A stretch of DNA of 10,504 nt from Burkholderiales bacterium (lineage in GTDB: Bacteria; Pseudomonadota; Gammaproteobacteria; Burkholderiales; CAIKXV01), in assembly GCA_014379045.1 (NCBI GenBank), contig JACMMK010000305.1, forward strand, positions 1 through 10,504, written 5' to 3'. The translations under genes and the position numbers were made by a program. Numbering within the stretch: position 1 is the first letter of the stretch; each line of letters opens with the position of its first letter. Below the pieces are notes generated by a model, which saw nothing but the letters and a program-made list of their open reading frames with translations, was not told the origin of the DNA and ran no database searches. This document shows, piece by piece, positions 1 to 6,320 of this stretch.

Positions 1-23
1 GCGGAGCCGACGCTGCCGCGCCC

Positions 24-956
24 GTGCCTCGCGTGCTGGATGCCGTGACCGGCGCGCCGGTGCGCCAGCTCGGCATCGTCGCACCGTCGGGCAGTCTGCC
101 GGACCCCGCACTGGTCGATCGGACCGCGGCGTTCTTCGCTGCGCGTGGCTGGCGCGTGAGCTGCGGCGAAAGCGTGTTCGCGCGCGAACAACGCTTTGCG
201 GGTCCCGACGCGTTACGCGCGGCCGACCTGCAGACCTTTGCTACCGATCCTGCCGTCGACGTCGTGATGAGCGCGCGCGGCGGCTACGGCCTGGTGCGAC
301 TGCTCGACACGCTCGACTTCGCGGCGATCCGGGCGCGCAAGCCGATCGTCGTCGGTTACAGCGACTTCACCGCGTTTCATCTTGCCTATCTGGCGCACGG
401 CGGGGTGAGTTTCGCCGGGCCGAGCGCGGGTGACTTCGCATCCGCGGATCCTGACCCGTTCACCGTCGAGCAGTTCTTCGCGGTGTTGTCGCAGTCTTCG
501 CACGGGCTTGCGTTCGACGCCGACGGACCCCGACGGGCAAGCGCGGCGGGGCGACTCTGGGGCGGCAACCTCGCCGTCCTCGCGGGACTGGTCGGCACGC
601 GCTGGATGCCTCGGGTCAACGGCGGGATCCTGTTCCTCGAAGACGTCAACGAGAGTGCATACCGGGTCGAGCGGATGCTCTATCAGTTGTTCCACGCAGG
701 CGTCCTGCAGCGCCAGCAGATGCTTCTGCTGGGGAGTTTCGACCCGGTACCAGCGATGCCGAACGACGCGGGTTATGGACTCGAAACCGTCATTGCGCAC
801 TTTCGCGCGCGTCTGGACATTCCCGTGGTGTGCGGGCTGCCGTTCGGGCACGGGGCCCGGAAGGCCACCTTGCCGATCGGCGGTCGGGCTGTCGTAGAGC
901 TGCGAAAGGGCGTGGCCCGGATGGAATTCAGCCGCTACCCGACGCTGTCGCGCTGA
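24..956 (+). CDS. ldcA: LD-carboxypeptidase, peptidase family S66 (LdcA/MccF-like)
   Basis: Predicted serine peptidase of family S66. Characterised members cleave the L,D bond to the terminal D-Ala of tetrapeptides in cytoplasmic murein recycling; MccF-like members act on peptidyl nucleotides such as microcin C. The S66 Ser-Glu-His triad is visible: Ser113 in GYSDFT (nucleophile elbow), Glu206 in the LFLEDVNE segment, and His276 in GLPFGHG. The N-terminal QLGIVAPSG strand (about residues 15-23) and SARGGYG (83-89) are also typical of the family. At 310 residues the length is normal, and no signal peptide is seen, which fits a cytoplasmic enzyme. The GTG at 24 is the first start codon in the window, but the frame is open to base 3, so the true start could lie upstream. 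The gene stands alone and has no obvious link to the catabolic genes downstream. LdcA and MccF-type roles cannot be separated here. Confidence 0.9.
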   Translation: MPRVLDAVTGAPVRQLGIVAPSGSLPDPALVDRTAAFFAARGWRVSCGESVFAREQRFAGPDALRAADLQTFATDPAVDVVMSARGGYGLVRLLDTLDFAAIRARKPIVVGYSDFTAFHLAYLAHGGVSFAGPSAGDFASADPDPFTVEQFFAVLSQSSHGLAFDADGPRRASAAGRLWGGNLAVLAGLVGTRWMPRVNGGILFLEDVNESAYRVERMLYQLFHAGVLQRQQMLLLGSFDPVPAMPNDAGYGLETVIAHFRARLDIPVVCGLPFGHGARKATLPIGGRAVVELRKGVARMEFSRYPTLSR

Positions 957-972
957 AACTCACACCGGCTCT

Positions 973-997
973 GGTTGCGCTTTGCTGCGCACCATTT
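973..997 (+). terminator. Weak hairpin after the LD-carboxypeptidase gene
   Basis: GGT(t)GCGC at 973-980 can pair with GCGCACC at 987-993 around the loop TTTGCT, with one bulged T. ATTT follows directly. It begins 16 bases after the stop codon, so it could act as a modest intrinsic terminator. The T-run is short, so this is tentative. Confidence 0.25.
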
Positions 998-1059
998 CCC
1001 ATGCCGAATTGCGGGCCTGGATCGTGCTAAATCACCGCACAACGCCCGTCTGCATTGGG

Positions 1060-1088
1060 TTGTGCAGCGCGGTAGATTCGGCTACATT
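1060..1088 (+). promoter_or_regulatory. Candidate sigma-70 promoter for the short-chain dehydrogenase
   Basis: TTGTGC at 1060-1065 and TACATT at 1083-1088 are separated by exactly 17 bases. They lie in a locally AT-richer patch of an otherwise GC-rich window, about 137 bases upstream of the dehydrogenase start. Both hexamers are partial matches to the consensus. Transcription would begin near 1095, at the edge of the inverted repeat at 1096-1115. Confidence 0.4.
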
Positions 1089-1095
1089 CTTCCCT

Positions 1096-1115
1096 TGGAA
1101 CAATCAGTGGTTCCA
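1096..1115. promoter_or_regulatory. Inverted repeat TGGAAC-N8-GTTCCA, candidate operator
   Basis: TGGAAC at 1096-1101 and GTTCCA at 1110-1115 are perfect inverted 6-mers separated by eight bases. The centre-to-centre spacing of 14 bases is somewhat over one helical turn. The repeat starts eight bases after the candidate -10 box, so a bound dimer would sit on the predicted transcription start and repress. No regulator gene is present in the window, and I do not assign a regulator family. A chance palindrome or an RNA hairpin in the leader is also possible. Confidence 0.35.
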
Positions 1116-1213
1116 GTCCAATCGCCGATTTCGGCTCAGGATGTTGCTTCGCACCAAAGACGCCGTGTCGAGATGTTTCATGTCGCAGGGATCTGTCGGG
1201 GTGCTTTCCATAC

Positions 1214-1218
1214 AGGAG
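1214..1218 (+). promoter_or_regulatory. Ribosome binding site fixing the dehydrogenase start
   Basis: AGGAG lies six bases before the GTG at 1225. The reading frame is open far upstream, including an ATG at 1180, but only the GTG at 1225 combines a strong Shine-Dalgarno sequence with a protein start at the usual FabG position. Confidence 0.7.
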
Positions 1219-1224
1219 ATTCGC

Positions 1225-1965
1225 GTGCGTCTTCGCGACAAGGTAGCAGTGATCACCGGTTCGGCACGTGGCATCGGCCAAGCGACGGCGCTCAAGTTCG
1301 CGCGCGAAGGCGCGAAGGTGACCGTGTGCGATCTGACGCCCGAACTCATCGAAGAGACGGTGAAGATGATCCGCGCAGCCGGGGGCGAGGCGCTGGGCGC
1401 GATCGTCGACGTGCGCGACATGTCGTCGATCCGAAAGATGGTCGATCAGACGTTGTCGACGTTCGGCCGCATCGATGTGCTGGTCAACAACGCCGGCATC
1501 GTCAAGGACGCGCAACTCAAGAACATGACCGAAGAGCAGTTCGACCTGGTGATAGACATCAATCTGAAGGGGGTCTACAACTGCACGCGCGCGGTCGTCG
1601 ACATCATGCTTCAGCAGCAGTCCGGGGTGATCCTGAGCACCTCCTCGGTGGTCGCGCTGTACGGCAACTTCGGTCAGACGAACTATGCCGCGACCAAAGG
1701 TGCGGTGATCAGCATGACGAAGACCTGGGCGAAGGAGCTCGGGCGCAAGGGCATTCGCGCGAATGTCGTATGTCCCGGGTTCATCGCCACCACGATCCTC
1801 AACTCGATACCGGAACGGGTACTGCACGCGATTGAAGAGAAGGTGCCGATGGGGCGATTAGGCAAGCCAGAAGAGATCGCCGACGCGTTCGCATTCCTCG
1901 CTTCCGACGAAGCGAGTTACATCAATGGCGCGGTGCTCGAAGTCGGCGGCGGCGTTACGGTCTAG
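1225..1965 (+). CDS. Short-chain dehydrogenase/reductase, FabG-like (3-oxoacyl-ACP reductase family)
   Basis: Classical SDR of 246 residues, the usual FabG length, predicted to interconvert a ketone and an alcohol with NAD(P)(H). The Rossmann dinucleotide motif TGSARGIG is at 11-18 and the structural NNAG at 88-91. The catalytic tetrad is complete: Asn113, Ser141, Tyr154 and Lys158 (YAATK). The C-terminal segment PMGRLGKPEEIA followed by GGGVTV is typical of FabG-type reductases. Asp37 at the end of the second strand (VCD) hints at NAD rather than NADP, but weakly. Its position outside a fatty-acid synthesis cluster and next to catabolic genes suggests a degradative hydroxyacid or acyl dehydrogenase rather than the housekeeping FabG. 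It is a single-gene unit with its own candidate promoter and is convergent with the Old Yellow Enzyme gene. The substrate cannot be read from the sequence. Confidence 0.93.
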   Translation: MRLRDKVAVITGSARGIGQATALKFAREGAKVTVCDLTPELIEETVKMIRAAGGEALGAIVDVRDMSSIRKMVDQTLSTFGRIDVLVNNAGIVKDAQLKNMTEEQFDLVIDINLKGVYNCTRAVVDIMLQQQSGVILSTSSVVALYGNFGQTNYAATKGAVISMTKTWAKELGRKGIRANVVCPGFIATTILNSIPERVLHAIEEKVPMGRLGKPEEIADAFAFLASDEASYINGAVLEVGGGVTV

Positions 1966-1971
1966 GACGCG

Positions 1972-2003
1972 GTCGCTGGGCGCGCAGGTGCGCCAACCGC
2001 GAC
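1972..2003. terminator. Imperfect hairpin between convergent genes
   Basis: GTCGC (1972-1976) can pair with GCGAC (1999-2003), and inside it GGCGC (1979-1983) pairs with GCGCC (1990-1994) around a six-base loop. This fills half of the 65-base gap between two convergent genes, so it may serve both directions. There is no T-run on either side, so intrinsic termination is uncertain. Confidence 0.3.
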
Positions 2004-2030
2004 TGGGCGCAACGCGTTCCCGCGGCAAAG

Positions 2031-3107
2031 CTAGCTTGGCCGCGGCCGAGCCCGGTCGTACTGCGGGGGCACGGTAACCTCCGCGCCGAGAGCGACCGCC
2101 GCCGTCCACGGCCAATGGGGATTGAGCAGCAGGCCGCGGGCGAGTGCGACCTGATCGGCGGACCCCTGGGCAAGGATCGATTCGGCCTGCTGCGGCTCGG
2201 TGATCATTCCGACCGCACAGGTCGTGATGCCTACTTCGCGCTTCACGGCTTCGGCCAGCGGCACCTGATAGCCCGACCCGACGGGTATCGATGCATCGGC
2301 GACCACGCCGCCGCTCGATACCGTGACGTAGTCACATCCGAGCCGCTGCAACGCGCGCGCGTAGACGACCGCGTCGTCGATAGTCCAGCCCCCGTCGGTC
2401 CAGTCGGTGCCATGGATGCGCACCCCCAGCGGTTTACGTTCCGGCCACACGCCACGCATGGCACTGAACGTCTCCAGGGCGAAGCGCATGCGGTTGTCGC
2501 GGCTGCCGCCGTACTCGTCGCTGCGGACGTTGGAGCACGGCGACAGGAAGGTCGAGAGCAGATAACCGTGGGCGGAGTGCAGCTCGATGAGATCGATGCC
2601 GAGTCGATCTGCCCGCTGCGTCGCGCGCACGAAAGCGTCGCGGATCGCGCGCAGATCGTCGCGGCTGAGCTCCCGCGGAGTAGGCCAGCCGGAACCGACA
2701 GGCAACGCCGAAGGTGCGACCGTCGGCCACGGATCGGCAGCCGCAGCGAGGGCAGAGCGACCTTGCCATGGACGTTCGCTCGATGCCTTGCGGCCGGCAT
2801 GCGCGAGCTGGAGTCCGATCGCGACGTCGGAATGTTCGCGACAGAACCGCAGCACGCGCGCGAGCGCGTATTCGTTGTAGTCGCTGTACAACCCGCTGCA
2901 CCCGTGCGTGATGCGCCCGTCGCGGGTGACATGCGTCGCTTCGATGATCAGCAATCCCGCGCCCGAGAGCGCGAGGCTGCCCAGATGCATCAGGTGCCAG
3001 TCGGTCATCGACCCGTCGACCGCACTGTACTGGCACATCGGCGACACCTGGATGCGGTTGGCGAGGCAGAGCTCGCGCAACGTCAACGCACTGAACAGTT
3101 TGCTCAT
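2031..3107 (-). CDS. NADH:flavin oxidoreductase, Old Yellow Enzyme family (YqjM/XenA-like ene-reductase)
   Basis: FMN-dependent ene-reductase of 358 residues, close to the size of XenA/YqjM-type enzymes, which reduce activated C=C bonds (enones, enals) and some nitro compounds with NAD(P)H. Characteristic residues can be placed: Cys25 and Tyr27 in SPMCQYS near the flavin, the substrate-anchoring pair His177/His180 and Tyr182 in ELHSAHGY, and SDEYGGS at 196-202. VRIHGTDW (229-236) and the C-terminal phosphate-binding stretch VALARGLLLNP (320-330) follow. The cysteine at position 25 marks the thermophilic-like subgroup. The start is the ATG preceded by AGAGGT at 3120-3115 with seven bases spacing; a longer in-frame start would add 35 residues lacking family similarity. 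It lies 71 bases after the permease gene on the same strand and is probably co-transcribed with it. The natural substrate is unknown. Confidence 0.93.
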   Translation of the reverse strand: MSKLFSALTLRELCLANRIQVSPMCQYSAVDGSMTDWHLMHLGSLALSGAGLLIIEATHVTRDGRITHGCSGLYSDYNEYALARVLRFCREHSDVAIGLQLAHAGRKASSERPWQGRSALAAAADPWPTVAPSALPVGSGWPTPRELSRDDLRAIRDAFVRATQRADRLGIDLIELHSAHGYLLSTFLSPCSNVRSDEYGGSRDNRMRFALETFSAMRGVWPERKPLGVRIHGTDWTDGGWTIDDAVVYARALQRLGCDYVTVSSGGVVADASIPVGSGYQVPLAEAVKREVGITTCAVGMITEPQQAESILAQGSADQVALARGLLLNPHWPWTAAVALGAEVTVPPQYDRARPRPS

Positions 3108-3114
3108 CGAGACG

Positions 3115-3120
3115 ACCTCT
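3115..3120 (-). promoter_or_regulatory. Ribosome binding site fixing the Old Yellow Enzyme start
   Basis: Read on the minus strand, AGAGGT sits seven bases before the ATG at 3107. This supports the shorter protein beginning MSKLF over an upstream in-frame start at 3212, which would overlap the end of the permease gene. Confidence 0.6.
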
Positions 3121-3178
3121 GGAAGACAGCGCAGTTTGGAATCAGCCCGCGCGCAGGCACCGACTGCAGTGTGCGAAC

Positions 3179-4558
3179 TCAGCGCGCGAAGTAACCGAGC
3201 AGCCACCACCACACGAAGTTAAGCGGCCACAACAGCATGACAGTGAACCCGGCCTGGATCACGAACACGCGCGCTGCCTGGCCCGACGGCACCCCTGCGG
3301 CATAGAGGCCGACCACCACCGGGGGCACCTGGTAGGGCAGCAGGATCGTCGAGAAGCCGATTGCAAACGTCATCAGCACCGACCGGACGTCCCAACCCGT
3401 TGCCGCCGCGAACTCGGCGGCGAGCGGTCCGAGCAACGCGGGTTGACCCGGGCTGGTCGCCACCATGACCGTGACGGTGGAGAGCAGCGACAGCAGCTGG
3501 AAGTTCCAGAAGTCCGCGCCTGGTTCGAGGCCGAGCCAGGTCGGCAGCCCCGCGCCGAGCGTCGCCGACAACTCGGCCGCGTTGATCAGCGCGCCGACAC
3601 CGAGTACCGCCCCGATGTAGAAGAACGGCGCGAGCTTCACGCGCTCGTTGAACGCGTGGATATCGATCAGTCCGATCCGTGGCAGCAGACATGCGAGTCC
3701 GGCCCCGAGCCCGATCCAGCCGGGGCGGATGTGATGCAGGAAATCGGTCGCCCACAGCGCGAGCGCGCAGCCCAGGATGATTGCCATCCGCCATTCGGCC
3801 GCCGCCATCGGCGGCAATGGCGCTGCGGCCGCGACCGGTGCGACATCGGCCCGGAACATCCGCTCAATCATCGCCACCGTGAGCACCGCCTTCGCCACGC
3901 CCAGCACCGGGAAATGCAGCGTTAGATACTCGAGGTACAGGATCTCCACGCCGTAGAGCGATTCGGCGCTGCCGGCCAGCACCAGGTTCGGGATGTTCGA
4001 GGGCAGGATCGCCGCCCCCACCTGAAAGCTGCCGATCAGCATCACCAGCATGATGCCGTTGAAGCCGCGGCTGCCGGGCGGCAGACCGAGCCGCTGGCAG
4101 AACGCAATCAGGATCGGCACCATCAGCAGGATGCGCGCGATCGTTGCCGGCATCACGAAGCACAACACGGTCGTCACCAGCATCGTGCCGATCAGCGCGC
4201 GCCGGTAGGTGGCGCTGAACCGTCCCAGGAGGCGTGACGCCAGGCGCTGACCGAGCCCCGACGCACTGACCGCCTCGGCGAGAATCAGCCCGCCGAACAC
4301 GAGCCACAGCGTGCTGGTGGTGAACCCCGAGAACACGACCTCGGGAGGCACCACTGCGCTGATCGCGGTCAGGAACAGGAATGCCAGCGCGACCAGATAC
4401 TCTGGCAGCGCCGAGGTTGCCCAGAGGCCCACCGCGAACAGCACGAGCGCGCTCGCGCGCAGCGTGGTGACATGCGCCGGGTCGGCACCCGGCCAGAAGA
4501 ACAGGGTCAAGGCGCACAGCACCACTGCCACGCCGAGCGCGTTGGAGACTCGCTGCAT
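3179..4558 (-). CDS. Divergent DASS/SLC13-type anion permease
   Basis: Polytopic inner-membrane protein of 459 residues with roughly a dozen hydrophobic segments (for example about 8-25, 32-70, 84-102, 119-155, 167-195, 209-230, 258-299, 311-330, 352-372, 393-425, 433-455). The overall pattern matches the divalent anion:Na+ symporter/ArsB-like superfamily, which moves di- and tricarboxylates or sulfate: two repeats, a central hydrophilic loop around 234-256, and re-entrant-loop stretches at 135-150 and 366-381. SGFTTSTLWLVFGGLILAEA at 77-96 is a typical segment. The Ser-Asn-Thr signatures that bind Na+ and substrate in characterised DASS carriers are not present in standard form: the first region reads MPATIARILLMVP and the second TSPGQPALLGP. 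A nearby PSNIPN (186-191) may substitute. The start ATG has only a weak Shine-Dalgarno (ACAGG). First gene of a unit with the Old Yellow Enzyme gene, divergent from the lyase gene. Substrate unknown; an organic anion is likely. Confidence 0.8.
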   Translation of the reverse strand: MQRVSNALGVAVVLCALTLFFWPGADPAHVTTLRASALVLFAVGLWATSALPEYLVALAFLFLTAISAVVPPEVVFSGFTTSTLWLVFGGLILAEAVSASGLGQRLASRLLGRFSATYRRALIGTMLVTTVLCFVMPATIARILLMVPILIAFCQRLGLPPGSRGFNGIMLVMLIGSFQVGAAILPSNIPNLVLAGSAESLYGVEILYLEYLTLHFPVLGVAKAVLTVAMIERMFRADVAPVAAAAPLPPMAAAEWRMAIILGCALALWATDFLHHIRPGWIGLGAGLACLLPRIGLIDIHAFNERVKLAPFFYIGAVLGVGALINAAELSATLGAGLPTWLGLEPGADFWNFQLLSLLSTVTVMVATSPGQPALLGPLAAEFAAATGWDVRSVLMTFAIGFSTILLPYQVPPVVVGLYAAGVPSGQAARVFVIQAGFTVMLLWPLNFVWWWLLGYFAR

Positions 4559-4561
4559 CCT

Positions 4562-4622
4562 GCCTGTTCCGGGAGTGGGTCGAGCGCGCGGAACGCGCTT
4601 CGGAGCGCGCTGCGCAACAGGC
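4562..4622. repeat. Nested inverted repeats in the divergent intergenic region
   Basis: GCCTGTT (4562-4568) is the inverse complement of AACAGGC (4616-4622). Inside it, AGCGCGC (4583-4589) matches GCGCGCT (4605-4611) around 15 bases. A transcript of the permease gene started near the lyase promoter would carry this fold right before its start codon, and it even covers the weak Shine-Dalgarno. This could limit permease translation, or the arms could be protein-binding sites. Chance GC-rich pairing cannot be excluded. Confidence 0.35.
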
Positions 4623-4709
4623 GGCGAGGCTACCGCAGGCTCCGACCAGCGGCAACCGCCTGTCTCGTCGCGTCGTCGCGCCGGCACGACGTCGAAGCCC
4701 AGGCGGCCC

Positions 4710-4717
4710 GTTATACT
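4710..4717. promoter_or_regulatory. Candidate -10 box for the lyase gene; also readable on the opposite strand
   Basis: TATACT at 4712-4717 on the plus strand is one mismatch from the TATAAT consensus and is the only AT-rich patch in the 186-base gap between divergent genes. It implies a start near 4724 and a leader of about 20 bases for the lyase mRNA. The same bases on the minus strand read TATAAC (4715-4710), which could serve the permease. No good -35 hexamer is seen in either direction, so an activator may be needed. Confidence 0.45.
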
Positions 4718-4733
4718 TCACCCACTTCCCACC

Positions 4734-4739
4734 GAGGAG
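4734..4739 (+). promoter_or_regulatory. Ribosome binding site fixing the lyase start
   Basis: GAGGAG lies five bases before the ATG at 4745. The frame is open well upstream (to 4472), but that extension overlaps the divergent permease gene, lacks family similarity and would precede the candidate promoter. Confidence 0.75.
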
Positions 4740-4744
4740 CGTCG

Positions 4745-5665
4745 ATGAGCCAAGCTACCCTGCTGACCGGTGTGCTCGCACCGGTGATCACTCCGTTCCA
4801 GGCGGATCTCGCGCCCGACGTCGAGCGCTATGTCAGGCACTGCAAGTGGTTGCTCGAGAACGGTTGCAGCGGGCTCGCCATCTTCGGCACCAACAGCGAA
4901 GCCAATTCGCTGTCGCTCGACGAGCGCAAGATGCTGCTCGACGCCTTGCTCGCAGCCGGCGTACCGGCGTCGAAGTTGATGCCCGGTACCGGCTGTTGTT
5001 CGTTGACCGACTCCGTTGCGCTGACCCGGTTCGCGGTCGAGCGCGGCGTCGCCGGCGCGCTGATGCTGCCGCCGTTCTTCTACAAGGGTGTCAGCGACGA
5101 CGGCCTGTATCGCAACTTCGCCGAGATCGCGCAGCGCGTCGGCGACGCGCGCTTGAAGATCTACCTGTATCACATCCCGCCGATGACTGCGGTGCCGTTC
5201 TCGTTGGGTCTCGTGGAGCGGCTGCTGAAGGATTATCCGGGCACGGTAGTCGGCATGAAGGACAGCGGTGGCGACTGGAAGAACATGGAGTCGATGTTGA
5301 ATGCCTTCCCGGGCTTCCAGTTCTTCCCCGGCAGCGAAGAGTTCCTGCTGCCGGCGATGCGCCTCGGTGCGGTCGGTACGATCACTGCGACCGCGAACAT
5401 CGGTCCGGAGGCGATCGACCGGCTGTTCCGCAACTGGCAGGGCGCCGACGCCGATGCGATGCAGGAATCGATCACCGATTTCCGGCGCGCAATCACGAAG
5501 TTTCCGCAGATTCCGGCGTTGAAGCACACGACGGCGATCTACACCGACCATCCGCAGTGGGCGATGACGCGCCCGCCGCTGACGCCGCTCAACGCCGAGC
5601 AGGGAATGGCGCTGGCGGCCGAACTGAAGCGCCGGGGCTTCGATATGCCCGGTATTCGCAACTGA
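4745..5665 (+). CDS. Dihydrodipicolinate synthase/N-acetylneuraminate lyase superfamily protein (not a true DapA)
   Basis: Class I (Schiff-base) aldolase/lyase of 306 residues with the (beta/alpha)8 fold of the DapA/NAL superfamily, normally acting on pyruvate or other 2-oxoacids. The Schiff-base lysine is Lys172 in VVGMKDSGGD, the catalytic tyrosine Tyr142 in IYLYHIPP, and the carboxylate-binding loop GTNSE is at 48-52. Compared with E. coli DapA, GTTGE becomes GTNSE, so the second Thr is Asn50. The sequence after the tyrosine is YHIPPMT instead of YNVPSRT, so the arginine that binds the dihydrodipicolinate-pathway substrate is replaced by Met147. This argues against lysine biosynthesis and for a catabolic aldolase, dehydratase or deaminase. 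The C-terminus carries TRPPLTPL (275-282), as in many sugar-acid and hydroxyproline-type members. First gene of a unit with the GlcG/HbpS gene 31 bases downstream. The exact reaction is unknown. Confidence 0.9.
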   Translation: MSQATLLTGVLAPVITPFQADLAPDVERYVRHCKWLLENGCSGLAIFGTNSEANSLSLDERKMLLDALLAAGVPASKLMPGTGCCSLTDSVALTRFAVERGVAGALMLPPFFYKGVSDDGLYRNFAEIAQRVGDARLKIYLYHIPPMTAVPFSLGLVERLLKDYPGTVVGMKDSGGDWKNMESMLNAFPGFQFFPGSEEFLLPAMRLGAVGTITATANIGPEAIDRLFRNWQGADADAMQESITDFRRAITKFPQIPALKHTTAIYTDHPQWAMTRPPLTPLNAEQGMALAAELKRRGFDMPGIRN

Positions 5666-5696
5666 ACACACTCATCGAGACAGCGAGAGACTTCCA

Positions 5697-6131
5697 ATGA
5701 CGGCACTGACATTGCAGCAGGCGAGCATCATCGTCGACAAGGGTCTGGAAAAGGCACGCGAAATGAAGATTCCGGCGCTCGGGATCGTCGTTCTCGACGC
5801 GGCCGGCCACACCGTGGCGTACAAGCGTGAAGACGGCGCCAGCATGTTCCGTGAGGATGTGGCACGCGGCAAGGCGTGGGGGGCGGTCGCGATGGGGTGT
5901 TCGAGTCGCGCGCTCGCCAAGCGCGCGCAAAGCAACCCCAATTTCATGATCACGCTCGCAGCCACCGCGCAGGGCAAGTTCCTGCCGCAGATGGGGGGTG
6001 TCGTGATCCGTGACGCCGCGGGAACGATCATCGGCGCGGCGGGTGCGAGCGGGGCGAGCGGTGACCAGGACGAAGCGTGTTGCGTCTACGGCATCGAGCA
6101 GGCGGGTCTCAAGGCGGACGCCGCGGAGTAG
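5697..6131 (+). CDS. GlcG/HbpS family protein (DUF336)
   Basis: Small protein of 144 residues, the family's normal size. The family includes GlcG, encoded with glycolate oxidase genes, and HbpS, a haem-binding protein of Streptomyces; the biochemical role of most members is not established. Family features seen here are the N-terminal helix TLQQASIIVDKGLEKAREM, the strand ALGIVVLDAAGHTVAYKREDGA (27-48), the FREDVARGKAWGAV segment (51-64), and the C-terminal GGVVIRDAAGTIIGAAGASG followed by ASGDQDEACCVYGI. No signal peptide is seen, so it is probably cytoplasmic. A weak GAGAGA Shine-Dalgarno (5685-5690) precedes the ATG by six bases. The short 31-base gap after the lyase gene indicates one operon. 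Genes of this family often accompany 2-hydroxyacid or organic-acid catabolism, so an accessory role for the upstream lyase is a reasonable but unproven guess. Confidence 0.88.
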   Translation: MTALTLQQASIIVDKGLEKAREMKIPALGIVVLDAAGHTVAYKREDGASMFREDVARGKAWGAVAMGCSSRALAKRAQSNPNFMITLAATAQGKFLPQMGGVVIRDAAGTIIGAAGASGASGDQDEACCVYGIEQAGLKADAAE

Positions 6132-6141
6132 CCGTTCGAGG

Positions 6142-6163
6142 GCCGCCGCACGCTCGCGGCGGC
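6142..6163. terminator. Perfect 8-bp hairpin after the GlcG/HbpS gene
   Basis: GCCGCCGC (6142-6149) pairs perfectly with GCGGCGGC (6156-6163) around the loop ACGCTC, beginning ten bases after the stop codon. No T-run follows. Together with the next hairpin it probably terminates or protects the transcript, possibly from both sides. Confidence 0.45.
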
Positions 6164-6172
6164 GTACCGACC

Positions 6173-6196
6173 CGCTCGAGCCGACAGGCTCGAGCG
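6173..6196. terminator. Perfect 10-bp hairpin with a four-base loop, likely bidirectional terminator
   Basis: CGCTCGAGCC (6173-6182) and GGCTCGAGCG (6187-6196) are exact inverse complements around GACA. It lies only ten bases after the first hairpin in the 189-base gap between convergent operons. With no T-run on either strand it is not a classic intrinsic terminator; it may block the 3' ends of both transcripts or protect them from exonucleases. The remainder of the gap (6197-6320) shows nothing further that I can support. Confidence 0.5.
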
Positions 6197-6320
6197 CGAC
6201 GCTCAAGGTCGGCGCGCACTTCCAACGAGTCGTCCACATCAACGCGGTGTTCGATCCGCCGCGCGTGTCTGTCCGCCACGCCGCAGTCTTGACGTGGGGC
6301 GAGGCGGCGCAGCCGCGGCT

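Noticed and set aside
2115..3194. Long open frame on the plus strand opposite the Old Yellow Enzyme gene
   Set aside because: Its product is rich in Arg, Asp and Ala with no family features, while the minus strand encodes a complete ene-reductase. Long antisense frames are expected in GC-rich coding DNA.
4745..5665. Annotation as dapA (lysine biosynthesis)
   Set aside because: The arginine following the catalytic tyrosine segment is Met147 and the GTTGE loop is GTNSE; the context is catabolic.
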